From Natronobacterium gregoryi SP2 (GTDB lineage Archaea; Halobacteriota; Halobacteria; Halobacteriales; Natrialbaceae), in NCBI RefSeq assembly GCF_000230715.2, contig NC_019792.1, positions 3,534,001 to 3,598,000 on the forward strand: a stretch of DNA of 64,000 nt. The letters are read 5' to 3'. The stretch's first letter is position 1. The number at the start of each line of letters is the position of its first letter. The position numbers and the translations under genes were made by a program. Shown here in pieces: positions 1-7,150 of the stretch. The notes under the pieces are model-generated. The model had not been told where the DNA came from. It saw nothing but the letters and a program-made list of their open reading frames with translations, and searched no databases.

Positions 1-180
1 CTCGTCGGAAGCGTCCGCTGGCGTATTCACGAACATCGCGTGACCGATGATTCCCATCGCGGCGAACGCGCCGATCGGCACTGCGGCCGTCAGCGACAGG
101 CCGACAAGCAGGAGGGCTGCAGTGATACCGATCAATGCGACTGGGATGAGGCCAAGGACGATGTCGTAATATCCAGCCAT
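1..180 (-). CDS. Small two-helix membrane protein, partial (3' end outside window)
   Basis: Reading the minus strand from an ATG at 180 gives 60 codons with no stop before the window edge, beginning MAGYYDIVLGLIPVALIG. Two hydrophobic segments (about residues 8-27 and 29-48), separated by a very short turn, end in a polar tail (NTPADASDE). This matches the small double-spanning proteins common in haloarchaea, for which I know no function. A TATA-like ACTTATATACC (minus strand, about 207-217) lies some 30 nt upstream of the ATG, so the transcript would have little or no leader. The frame is open and the composition is coding-like; the missing 3' end limits confidence. Confidence 0.7.
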   Translation of the reverse strand, partial: MAGYYDIVLGLIPVALIGITAALLLVGLSLTAAVPIGAFAAMGIIGHAMFVNTPADASDE

Positions 181-569
181 AATCTATCCGATAGTATGGG
201 ATATTGGTATATAAGTGTTCCCCATAACTGGCCAATACAGGATGAGTGTATAATTGGTATCCATTGAATTGAATTTGCATAAGTTATGAGTTTTTTATTA
301 GGCTGCTGTAGTGGGCGAAAATTTCGATGGCAGCGTCCGTTACGAGATGGTTTTCTGATACCAACTACTACCTACTTCCTGCTAACAACGGGACACAAAG
401 GGGTTGGATCGCGTTTCGAACGCAGCTAGTGGCTCACAACCATAACTATTGGCTACAAACGGTGGACTAACCCGAAAGTCAGTATACTCTTTTTCTTATC
501 ATTCTGGAACATGTGACAGAACCGACGACACCGCTGGCAGTCTTGCAGTTCGAGTGGGCAGCGATCAGG
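181..569. other. Intergenic AT-rich stretch, no gene recognised
   Basis: About 390 bases with clearly lower GC than the neighbouring genes. It holds the TATA-like motif for the upstream minus-strand gene near 207-217. The short open frames here have no haloarchaeal codon bias and I do not call them. No repeats or tRNA were seen. Confidence 0.5.
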
Positions 570-995
570 TTACGAGCGAGCGAGGAAGGCTGCGTACCCG
601 ACCCGCCAGCCAACCAACACGACGAGGCCGAACCCAGTCATAACGGCGGTGAACGTCCACGGCACGCCCCCCTCGAGCAGTGGCGAACCGCGGAGGAGAA
701 AACCGACGTTTGCTGCCCCGAGCCAGGTGACTGTCGCGAGACGGGCGACACGCGTCGGTGAGGACGCGACGCCGCGCGTGTACAACCCCGCGAGCAGTGA
801 GACGACGAGCCAGCCGACCACGAACGGAACGACAGTCCCCGCCGAAGCGAGCGGCGCAGTGATCGGATCAATACCATGTGACAGTTGCCCGAAGACGATC
901 AGCCCGACCAGGACAACGAGGTCGATCACACCGATCCGGAGCGACTCCCGATCGAGAACGGCTTGACTGACGCCCTCTCGAGTTGCCGTGTCCAT
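570..995 (-). CDS. DUF3054 family membrane protein
   Basis: A 141-residue protein with four predicted transmembrane helices (about residues 22-40, 55-76, 85-103 and 115-136) joined by short loops containing GVASSPTRVARLATVTWLGAA. Length and pattern fit the DUF3054 family of small integral membrane proteins found in archaea and actinobacteria; their function is unknown. I place the start at the ATG at 995 (MDTATREG) because the open frame upstream (to 1196) is non-hydrophobic, basic and runs through the intergenic repeat. It is divergently oriented from the J-domain gene at 1303. Confidence 0.8.
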   Translation of the reverse strand: MDTATREGVSQAVLDRESLRIGVIDLVVLVGLIVFGQLSHGIDPITAPLASAGTVVPFVVGWLVVSLLAGLYTRGVASSPTRVARLATVTWLGAANVGFLLRGSPLLEGGVPWTFTAVMTGFGLVVLVGWRVGYAAFLARS

Positions 996-1302
996 ACCTT
1001 GCATCGGGACTCGGAGCCTATGTGTCTTGACATCTCGAGTGAGAGCGGGTAGTTGGAACCCGACGGAAGATCCGTCGGGTGGTGTCTTCCAATGGACGAT
1101 GCGTGTGACGCGAGGGGACCTCGCGGACGGGTGTTCGCACGACGCGGGCTTTGCTCTTGGACTGCCGGAGGGAGTGATACGGTTTGCTGTATTCAATTAC
1201 CGCCGATCGCCAGAACGGGGTCGGCGATCGGCGGTAACTAGTTACAGCAATCCGTATGAATCGGAAGCGACGGGTACACGCCATACCGAATCAGGGGAAC
1301 TA
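996..1302. other. Divergent intergenic region carrying a hairpin repeat
   Basis: A 307-base spacer between two divergent genes. It contains hairpin repeat copy 1 (1177-1257). A second short inverted motif, ACGGAAGATCCGTCGGGT with ACCCGACGGA-type complementarity, lies near 1062-1082 within GGAACCCGACGGAAGATC. No small gene is supported. Confidence 0.5.
1177..1257. repeat. Dispersed hairpin repeat, copy 1 (81 bp, subfamily I)
   Basis: A near-perfect inverted repeat. The left arm begins ATACGGTTTGCTGTA and contains TTACCGCCGATCGCC; the right arm, read in reverse complement, begins ATACGGATTGCTGTA and contains the same TTACCGCCGATCGCC. The two arms of about 35 bases flank an 11-base loop. Related copies lie at 3467, 4314, 48365 and 59414. 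It is 46 bases upstream of the J-domain gene start. Confidence 0.85.
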
Positions 1303-2052
1303 ATGACGGACCCCCACCAACGCCACGTTGTGGTTCGAGTGACGTGTGACGGCTGCGATCGCACGGTCCCGCGCGCGAAACTGACGACGGTGACGATGCC
1401 CGACGGGAGCCAAGTCGCCTGTTGTGCTCAGTGCGAGGAGTACGCTAGGGCCGCTGCCGAACGACTCGACGACGGATACGGTTCGATGGCCGACCAGCGG
1501 ACCGTGTGTGACGGCTGTAGGCAACCCGTCCCCGACCAAGACTTCGAAGAGATCGTCGTCGCCGACGGCACCGTTCTCTCTTGTTGTCCATCCTGCGTGA
1601 CAGAAGCCACGCGGCGAGACGACGTGAAACGCCGGTCACGAGCGCAACTCGAGTCCGACACGGAATCGACGGACGCCAGTAGCGAGCCAAACGGCGACGG
1701 CTTGGACGAGGCCGATCGACCGGCGACAGACCACGACGGTCACTGCACTCAGTGTCGGGACCAGGTCTCTGTCGAGCGGTTCCGCGTCACGACCGTCGAC
1801 GGGAGAACCGAGTGGCTTTGTCCCGCCTGCAGAGACGAGGCCGAACGAAACGGAATCGTCGAGTCGGTCGCCATGCGCGAGACGAAAGCTCGCGAGGTAC
1901 TCGGAGTCTCGGCGAATGCCTCACTCGAGGAGCTCCACCGTGCGTACCGAAAACAAGTCAAACGCGCCCACCCGGACCGGAAGAGTGGAAGCCGATCTGC
2001 ATTCCAGCTCGTCACCGAGGCTTACGAACGCCTCCGAGACGCCAAACGCTAG
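1303..2052 (+). CDS. J-domain protein with three tandem zinc-binding modules
   Basis: A 249-residue protein. Three similar four-cysteine modules come first: C15/C18 with C41/C44, C69/C72 with C95/C98, and C148/C151 with C173/C176; each looks like a small treble-clef or zinc-ribbon knuckle. An acidic linker (about 115-146) separates modules two and three. A C-terminal J domain (about 193-249) carries the HPD motif at 223-225 (RAHPDRKSG), which is required to stimulate DnaK/Hsp70 ATPase in known J proteins. I infer an Hsp70 co-chaperone or adaptor with zinc-mediated client or nucleic-acid binding. The start at MTDPHQRH excludes basic upstream residues encoded by the intergenic repeat. The TAG stop lies inside the terminal CTAG of the adjoining MITE-like repeat, so the original C-terminus may have been altered. 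Confidence 0.85.
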   Translation: MTDPHQRHVVVRVTCDGCDRTVPRAKLTTVTMPDGSQVACCAQCEEYARAAAERLDDGYGSMADQRTVCDGCRQPVPDQDFEEIVVADGTVLSCCPSCVTEATRRDDVKRRSRAQLESDTESTDASSEPNGDGLDEADRPATDHDGHCTQCRDQVSVERFRVTTVDGRTEWLCPACRDEAERNGIVESVAMRETKAREVLGVSANASLEELHRAYRKQVKRAHPDRKSGSRSAFQLVTEAYERLRDAKR

Positions 2053-2131
2053 TACCGTCCCAACACTGACGGGTCGAATCGAGCCACACCGCCAGATTCG
2101 ACCCATCAGTGCAGGCTTGGCCCGCCACTAG
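2049..2131. mobile_element. MITE-like module, type A
   Basis: An 83-base unit bounded by CTAG on both sides. The ends are imperfect inverted repeats: TACCGTCCCAAC after the left CTAG, and TGGCGGGCCAAGCC in reverse complement at the right. The centre holds a stem GGGTCGAATC / GATTCGACCC. A second copy in opposite orientation lies at 53939-54026. The shared CTAG suggests insertion at a CTAG-type target, as used by IS5-group elements (YTAR); no transposase is present. Confidence 0.8.
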
Positions 2132-2237
2132 TAGCGTCCCAAGTCTACTCTGACTAGTGCACTCGACTTCTGATCGAGAATCGTGATCGGTTTGGGCCAA
2201 CTCTCAACTAGTCGGTCCACGCTTGGGACGGTACTAG
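2128..2237. mobile_element. MITE-like module, type B (intact 110-bp copy)
   Basis: A 110-base unit sharing its left CTAG with the type A module. The termini are TAGCGTCCCAAG and, in reverse complement, TACCGTCCCAAGC. Internal CTAG sites occur about 26 bases in from each end. Outside the insertion, the copy at 54107-56380 is also exactly 110 bases and differs at about five positions by eye; this copy is therefore the empty-site equivalent of the IS1595 insertion there. Confidence 0.85.
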
Positions 2238-2611
2238 TCTCTCGTCGTCGACACCGTCTCGAGTACCCGCTGTGAAAACTCGCCCTCCGAGAGATCGTCC
2301 GGGAGCCGATCGAACCACGACGCTTCGACGTGCCAGCTCCCGCGAACCTCGCCATCGATCGAGAGCGATGTCGCCTCGAGTCGTCCCGGCGTCCAGTCGC
2401 GTTCGTCGGCGACGGCAAGCAGCGTCCGGACGACGGCACCGACCTCGTCGCTGGTTACGACGGGCGCGTCGGCGACGGTCTCGTACTCGAGTTCGAGGTC
2501 AGTGCCGTCTGTGACCGGTCCGCCCGAATTGTGCCTACACTCGATCACGTAGATCCCGTGGCTCATGAGTCGGTTCTCGACCGCGACGCTGACCGGACTC
2601 TCGTCTGTCAT
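2234..2611 (-). CDS. Haloarchaeal hypothetical protein
   Basis: A 125-residue acidic protein (MTDESPVSVAVENRL...) with no family I recognise. It is soluble, with alternating beta-like segments (GIYVIECRH, LELEYETV, ATSLSIDG, SWHVEASWF) suggesting a small alpha/beta domain. The start at 2611 is chosen because it lies 40 bases after the tpiA stop on the same strand; a second ATG (MSHGIYVI, residue 16) is possible. The TAG stop is supplied by the CTAG terminus of the adjacent MITE-like repeat, so the C-terminus may be repeat-derived. It is probably cotranscribed with tpiA. Confidence 0.7.
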   Translation of the reverse strand: MTDESPVSVAVENRLMSHGIYVIECRHNSGGPVTDGTDLELEYETVADAPVVTSDEVGAVVRTLLAVADERDWTPGRLEATSLSIDGEVRGSWHVEASWFDRLPDDLSEGEFSQRVLETVSTTRD

Positions 2612-2651
2612 ACCTGCCCGTTGGGCGACCGGCGAGAAAAGTGGTTGGCCG

Positions 2652-3296
2652 TTACAGCGGTTCGACGAGATCATCGAGTGCGGCCCGCGGATTGTCGGCC
2701 TTCGCGACGCCGCTTGCGAGCAACACGCCCTCGGTGCCGAGGTCGTCGGCGGCAGTGACGTCCTCGCCAGTACTGATGCCGGCACCGCACAGCACCGACA
2801 CGTCGTCGTCGACGTTCTCGGCGGCCACGACGGCGTTCTCGACGACGCCGGGGTCGGCCTGGCTGACAGGCGTTCCCGTCCCGATGAGTTCCGGCGGCTC
2901 GACGGCGACAGCGTCCGGTCCCAGTGCCGCCCCAGCACCGATCTGCTCGGGATTGTTGGCACAGACGACCGTCTCGAGGTCGGCCCGCTCGGCTGCCCGC
3001 ACTGCGCCGTCGATATCGGCCAGTTTCAGTCGCCGCTCGGAGTGGTTGACCAGTGTCCCGACGGCACCGGCGTCGGCGACCGACTCGGCAAGCGTGTGGC
3101 CGGTGTTGCTTCCGTGTTCGATCGGATCGACGTGCTGTGCCCAAGTCTCGACGCCCGTCTCCGCGACCCGCTCTATGTGGATTGCCTGTGGAGCGACGGC
3201 GAGTCGAGCGTCGGTCGTCTCGTCGACGTCGCGAACGGCGGTCGCAATCTCGAGTGGATCACACGGGTACGTCTTCAGGTTGACGAGGACGAACAT
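2652..3296 (-). CDS. tpiA: Triosephosphate isomerase
   Basis: A 214-residue protein, the compact archaeal length for this TIM-barrel enzyme, which interconverts dihydroxyacetone phosphate and glyceraldehyde-3-phosphate in the cytoplasm. Visible active-site elements are N6/K8 in VNLKTY, H85 in NHSERR, E133 in VEPPELIG, and the C-terminal phosphate-binding GISTGED and LLASGVAKA segments. The start [10 protein letters not shown] is standard for archaeal TpiA. The next gene on the strand (2234-2611) follows after 40 bases. No unusual features. Confidence 0.95.
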   Translation of the reverse strand: MFVLVNLKTYPCDPLEIATAVRDVDETTDARLAVAPQAIHIERVAETGVETWAQHVDPIEHGSNTGHTLAESVADAGAVGTLVNHSERRLKLADIDGAVRAAERADLETVVCANNPEQIGAGAALGPDAVAVEPPELIGTGTPVSQADPGVVENAVVAAENVDDDVSVLCGAGISTGEDVTAADDLGTEGVLLASGVAKADNPRAALDDLVEPL

Positions 3297-3466
3297 GGGC
3301 GTGAGACGGCCCGCCCGAAAGAAATAGCTTGCGAGTTACCGACGCAGACGGCGAGAACAGAGAGCAGTTAGACGCGTCGTCGGGCTGTCGTACCGATATC
3401 GAGATCGACACCGATTGTCCCGACGCAACCGCGAAACCGACTGCACCGCCGCTGGCGGGCCGTCTC

Positions 3467-3545
3467 ATACGGTTTGCTGTCAGTCAGTTCCAGCGCGACC
3501 GCGCACTCCTGCGGTTGCGCCGGTAAATCGGTACAGCAGTCCGTC
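3467..3545. repeat. Dispersed hairpin repeat, copy 2 (subfamily II)
   Basis: The left end ATACGGTTTGCTGT pairs with the right end ACAGCAGTCCGT. The inner stem is GCGACCGC / GCGGTTGC around a short loop (ACTCCT). It abuts the TGA stop of the MBF1 gene (3546-3548). Its inner core matches copy 5 rather than copies 1, 3 and 4. Confidence 0.8.
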
Positions 3546-4094
3546 TCAGTCCTTTCGCTTGACGACGTCGCCCAGCGTGTAACTGCCCGAGGAGGAACCG
3601 CCCGACCACTCTTCGTCCTCGCTCGAGCCGCTCTGTGCACTGAGGTTGATCTCGAGAAACCGCTCGAGTTTCGACTGGACCTCGTCGCTCGGCAGGGTGT
3701 CGCCGCGTTCGATCTTTCGGATGAGACTCGACTTCTCGTTTAGCTCGTTGGCGAGCTCGGACTGGCTGAGCCCTTTCTCTTCACGGGCCTGTCGGACGCG
3801 GTCGTCGTAATCGGTCGCGAGTTCGTCCATGTCGTCGAACATGTCCGATCTGGGCTGGCTCGAGCCGCTCGATTGGCTGCTGGCACTGCTCGACGAGCCA
3901 CCAGAACTGGCCGAACTCGAACTCGAGGACGAACCGGATTCGGTCGAGTACTTCGTCGAAGAACTGGAGCTCGTGGGCTGTTTGACTTCGGTGCCGAAGT
4001 CGGTGCAGTTAGAACAGACGTCTAACTTCGCGCCCTCGACTTTGATGGTCTTCGGGGACGACGTCTCGGCGCCACACATCTCGCACTGAACCAT
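3546..4094 (-). CDS. mbf1: Multiprotein bridging factor 1-type zinc ribbon/HTH regulator
   Basis: A 182-residue protein. The N-terminal zinc ribbon (CEMC at 4-7, CSNC about 27-30) is followed by a long low-complexity serine linker (about 38-85) and a C-terminal Cro/C1-type helix-turn-helix (about 98-150, with REEKGLSQSELANELNEK). This is the architecture of archaeal aMBF1, which binds the translation or transcription machinery; the archaeal protein has been linked to ribosomes. The start MVQCEMCG at 4094 is set by the zinc ribbon; a TATA-like CTTTATCAC lies about 30 bases upstream. The TGA lies directly at the edge of hairpin repeat copy 2. The serine run is longer than in many homologues but typical of haloarchaea. 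Confidence 0.93.
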   Translation of the reverse strand: MVQCEMCGAETSSPKTIKVEGAKLDVCSNCTDFGTEVKQPTSSSSSTKYSTESGSSSSSSSASSGGSSSSASSQSSGSSQPRSDMFDDMDELATDYDDRVRQAREEKGLSQSELANELNEKSSLIRKIERGDTLPSDEVQSKLERFLEINLSAQSGSSEDEEWSGGSSSGSYTLGDVVKRKD

Positions 4095-4313
4095 ACACAA
4101 AATTATACTGCGACGAGTGATAAAGCATGCGGCGCGCTCCAGTTCGCTGGAAGTATCGCTCCATACGCGCGAACACGCGAGATTCGATGCCAGAAGATCG
4201 TTCCCGAAGAGCCTCGCACGGACTGCTGTAGCGATGCCGGGGAAACTGCTTTCGGGTCGCGGGTGCACTGGAACCGACGTCCGCCACTCCCTCTTGGACG
4301 GTCTCCGGTCGTC

Positions 4314-4375
4314 ACTTACCGCCGATCGCCGACTCCCGTCTGGCGATCTGCGGTAGCTAGTTCCAGTAATCCGTC
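4314..4375. repeat. Dispersed hairpin repeat, copy 3 (left end degraded)
   Basis: The core stem TACCGCCGATCGCC pairs with GGCGATCTGCGGTA; the right end is TTCCAGTAATCCGT. The left ATACGGTTTGCTGT end seen in copies 1 and 2 is missing or diverged. It abuts the TGA of the phosphatidyltransferase gene, with the same TGAGACGG junction as copy 2. Confidence 0.75.
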
Positions 4376-4987
4376 TCAGTTCAGTGCCGACCAGGAGTAG
4401 AAGAACCGCTGGAGGGCGGTCAGGTGACCGACGGTTGCGAGGAACAACAGTAGCCAGCCGATCAGTCCCAATCCGCCGTAGGTCCCGGTGATCGGATAGG
4501 CCAGCGCACCGACGATCCCGATGATCGCGAGCCGATCCGCCCGACCGACGGCACCACCGTACACTCGATCCAGACCGACCGCCTGAGCCTGCGTTCCGAG
4601 ATACGAGGTCATGACGACGCCAGTGACGGCGAGAAACCCGAGGTAGTAGTTGCCGATACCGGCCGCGAGTCCGCCGATGACGACGATGTCGGCGTACCTG
4701 TCGAGGACGTGATCCAGCAGGTCACCACCGGGCGAAGCGACGCCTTGCTCTCGAGCGAGCGCGCCGTCGACGACGTCGAGCCAGCCGTTGAGGAAAACGA
4801 GGACTGCACCGACGAGGTACCAGACGGGATGGGCACGACCGCCAAGCAGGAAAGCAACGCCGGCGAGCATCGCCATCCCGAACGCGATGACGCTGACTCC
4901 GTTCGGCGTCAGGCCGATCCGGTCGAAGCCAGCGACGAACGGGTCCAGGAACCGCGAGACGTAGGGCCGGAGCTGATCGAGTGTCAT
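4376..4987 (-). CDS. CDP-alcohol phosphatidyltransferase, probable archaetidylinositol-phosphate synthase
   Basis: A 203-residue integral membrane enzyme that transfers a phospho-alcohol head group onto CDP-archaeol, releasing CMP. The full CDP-OH-P motif is present: D71, D74-G75, A78-R79, then G88, D92 and D96 (DxxDGxxARx8GxxxDxxxD). About six transmembrane helices flank it. The head group cannot be read from sequence; the AIP-synthase-like subgroup is my best guess from length and its archaeal partners. The ATG overlaps the stop of the upstream kinase gene by four bases (ATGA), so the two are translationally coupled. It is the third gene of a hisC-kinase-this operon. Confidence 0.88.
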   Translation of the reverse strand: MTLDQLRPYVSRFLDPFVAGFDRIGLTPNGVSVIAFGMAMLAGVAFLLGGRAHPVWYLVGAVLVFLNGWLDVVDGALAREQGVASPGGDLLDHVLDRYADIVVIGGLAAGIGNYYLGFLAVTGVVMTSYLGTQAQAVGLDRVYGGAVGRADRLAIIGIVGALAYPITGTYGGLGLIGWLLLFLATVGHLTALQRFFYSWSALN

Positions 4988-5520
4988 GTGAGATACCCCA
5001 CGAAGTCGACCTCGCCGGCGCTCGGTTCGCGATCGCCGGTGACGACGTCTTCGAGTGCGTCGACTACCGCCGCCGGCTCGCAGTCGGTCGTGTCGATCTC
5101 GTAGACGGACTCGAGGCCGTGTTCCTCGACTGCCTCCGAGAGGACGACATCGAGTGCCTCGCTCTCGGCGTTCTCGCGGGCCTTCGACGCGGTCTCGCCG
5201 CGCTCGAGTAGCCGCTCCTCGAGTTGCTCGGGCCCACAGCGCAGGACGACCACGCGGTCGGCGTCGAAGTGGTGGGCGAGGTGGGAGTCGACGACTGCGT
5301 CGTCGCGGCCCTCGAGCCACGTCGAGAGCGCGTCGAGGTCGGCGACTTTGCTCTCGCGATCGGCGTCGACCTCGGTGTAGAACCCTTCGCGGTCGAGCAC
5401 GCGGTTGAGGTGGATCACCTCGAGTTCCGGCAGGGAGTCCTCGGCGGCGAGTCGCTCTTCGAGGAGCCCGGTCGCGGTCGTCTTCCCGGTGCCGGGCGTG
5501 CCGGTGACGGCGACTTTCAC
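4984..5520 (-). CDS. AK6/Fap7-type adenylate kinase (NTPase)
   Basis: A 178-residue P-loop protein. Walker A is GTPGTGKTT at residues 7-15, and an early aspartate/asparagine region (HLNRVLDREGFY) and DSHLAHHF segment are typical of the AK6/hCINAP/Fap7 family. Family members convert ATP+AMP to 2 ADP and, in eukaryotes and archaea, assist late small-subunit rRNA maturation with uS11. Both ends overlap neighbours by four bases (hisC upstream, phosphatidyltransferase downstream), indicating one operon. No anomalies. Confidence 0.9.
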   Translation of the reverse strand: MKVAVTGTPGTGKTTATGLLEERLAAEDSLPELEVIHLNRVLDREGFYTEVDADRESKVADLDALSTWLEGRDDAVVDSHLAHHFDADRVVVLRCGPEQLEERLLERGETASKARENAESEALDVVLSEAVEEHGLESVYEIDTTDCEPAAVVDALEDVVTGDREPSAGEVDFVGYLT

Positions 5521-6653
5521 GCGTCGGTCACCCCCGTGTCGTTGCCGTCGGCCTCGAGTTCGAGTTCCGCGAGCACCTCGTTTATCGTCTCGACCGCTCG
5601 CTCGGTCTCTGTCTCGGTTCCGCAGGTGATGCGAAGACAGTCCGGCAGCCCGAAGCTCGTACAGTCACGGACGATGACACCTCGTTCCTGCGTTTCCTCG
5701 GCGACGCGTTCGGCGTCGCCGACGTCGACGAGGACGAAGTTGCCCTCGCTCTCCCAGACGTGGGTCTCAAGGTTGTCGCGCATGTACGCACGTGAATCGG
5801 AAGCGGTCTCGACCGTCCGCTGGACGTGTTCGTCGTCGTCGATCGCGGCCAGTCCCGCCCGGCAGGCCAGTTCGCTCGCGGCGAACGGCGTGTTCACGCG
5901 GGCGTAAGCGTCGGCCCACTCGTCCGGGACGACGGCGTAGCCGAGTCGAACGCCGGCAAGGCCGTAGGCCTTCGAGAACGTCCGCAAGACGGCGATGTCG
6001 TCTCGGGCCTCGAACCCGTCTCGACCCTCGATCGGTGCGACCGCACTCTTCCGATCCGCGAACTCGCCGTAGGCTTCGTCGACGACGACCAGCGTCTTCT
6101 CGTCCGTTCGTTCGGCGATCTCTACGACCTCCTTGAGCGGGATCGTCGACCCCGACGGGTTGTGCGGGCTCGTGAGGTAGACGATTCGGTCGCCGTCGTA
6201 GGACTCGAGGACGGTCTCGGCGTCCTGGGAGAAATCGTCGTCCTTCGAGAGTTCGTACTCGCGGACCTCGCCGTGGTGAAAGCGCGCACTCATCCCGTAG
6301 TAGGCAAAGCCGGGCGAGGGGACGAGCGTACTGTCGCCGGGTTCGAGGACGGCCCGCGAAAGGTAGTCGATTGCACCGTCGCCGCCGTTTGCCAGCCACA
6401 CCTGTTCGTCGGCGACAGCCCACCGGTCGGCGATCTCGGTAGTGAGGTCGGCGTGGGCGGCCTTCGGGTAGGAGCTGGCGTTCGAGGCTGTCTCGCGGAT
6501 CGCGACGGCAGCCGCGGGGGAGGGGCCGTGGGGGTTCTCGTTCGAGGCGAGTTTGACGAACTCCTCGGGATCTCGGTCGAGTTCCCTGGCTACCTCCTCG
6601 ATCCCCCGACCAGCCTCGTAGGCGACGTGATCGGAGAGGTCTCTCGGTTGCAT
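5517..6653 (-). CDS. hisC: Histidinol-phosphate aminotransferase
   Basis: A 378-residue fold-type I PLP enzyme of histidine biosynthesis (imidazole-acetol phosphate + glutamate to histidinol phosphate). Key elements are KLASNENPHGPSP near the N-terminus, SPHNPSG about 162-168, the VDEAY motif, and the PLP-binding lysine K228 in TFSKAYGLAG. R-rich FGLPDCLRITCG lies at the C-terminus. Subfamily specificity (HisC rather than a related aromatic aminotransferase) rests on overall similarity. The stop overlaps the kinase start by four bases. It is the first gene of a three-gene operon. Confidence 0.92.
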   Translation of the reverse strand: MQPRDLSDHVAYEAGRGIEEVARELDRDPEEFVKLASNENPHGPSPAAAVAIRETASNASSYPKAAHADLTTEIADRWAVADEQVWLANGGDGAIDYLSRAVLEPGDSTLVPSPGFAYYGMSARFHHGEVREYELSKDDDFSQDAETVLESYDGDRIVYLTSPHNPSGSTIPLKEVVEIAERTDEKTLVVVDEAYGEFADRKSAVAPIEGRDGFEARDDIAVLRTFSKAYGLAGVRLGYAVVPDEWADAYARVNTPFAASELACRAGLAAIDDDEHVQRTVETASDSRAYMRDNLETHVWESEGNFVLVDVGDAERVAEETQERGVIVRDCTSFGLPDCLRITCGTETETERAVETINEVLAELELEADGNDTGVTDA

Positions 6654-6869
6654 ACGCCAACCCTGTTTCCGATGGCTCTTAAGGGTGCTTACCTGTCTCG
6701 AGGGCAGCCAGGCACGGCCAGTGGCGAACCTTCTCTGTCATACGACGTTCTTGGCGTCGGGCCGAAGTCGGTGGAGCACGGCCCGGCCGCCCGCCGACGC
6801 TCGAGGAGTGGCTGCTGGGCACACACTGCGTGCCTGCTCCCGTCACCCAAACCAGGATCGATTCGCAAC

Positions 6870-6876
6870 CCTTATA
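6870..6876 (+). promoter_or_regulatory. TATA box for tRNA-Gly
   Basis: CTTATAC lies about 35 bases upstream of the tRNA 5' end. In haloarchaea this would place the transcription start about a dozen bases before the mature tRNA. Confidence 0.55.
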
Positions 6877-6909
6877 CACTCACGCAGAAGTAGATGAAAG
6901 TGCAGCAGG

Positions 6910-6980
6910 GCGCTGGTAGTGTAGTGGTATCACGTGACCTTGCCATGGTCACAACCTGGGTTCAAATCCCAGCCAGCGCA
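6910..6980 (+). tRNA. tRNA-Gly, anticodon GCC
   Basis: A complete 71-base cloverleaf. The acceptor stem GCGCTGG pairs with CCAGCGC plus discriminator A; the anticodon arm is TGACC-TTGCCAT-GGTCA (anticodon GCC); the T arm is CTGGG-TTCAAAT-CCCAG. No intron and no encoded CCA, as is usual for haloarchaeal tRNAs. No integrase or duplicated 3' end was seen nearby, so it is not evidently an attachment site. Confidence 0.96.
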
Positions 6981-7150
6981 CTTCTTCGAATTCAACTTCG
7001 CGAGCGACCGCGATAGCGTGTCACGAAGGTGCGGGGTCGGAAACGAGTTCTTGGATCTGGACTGGACCAGACACACCGCACCGAGTGCGTCTGGGCGTCG
7101 TTCGACACCGTAACCAGAGCTATGTTCGTCGAGTAACAACCGACGAAACG

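Noticed and set aside
449-761. Short plus-strand frames near the DUF3054 gene
   Set aside because: They overlap or are antisense to DUF3054, are basic and Ser/Thr-rich and lack promoter placement.
2234-2611. GIY-YIG nuclease call from the string GIYVIE
   Set aside because: The YIG half-motif and downstream catalytic Arg/Glu are missing; the resemblance is by chance.
2565-3371. Plus-strand open frame opposite tpiA
   Set aside because: It is the complement of the clearly conserved tpiA; no family match and non-haloarchaeal composition.
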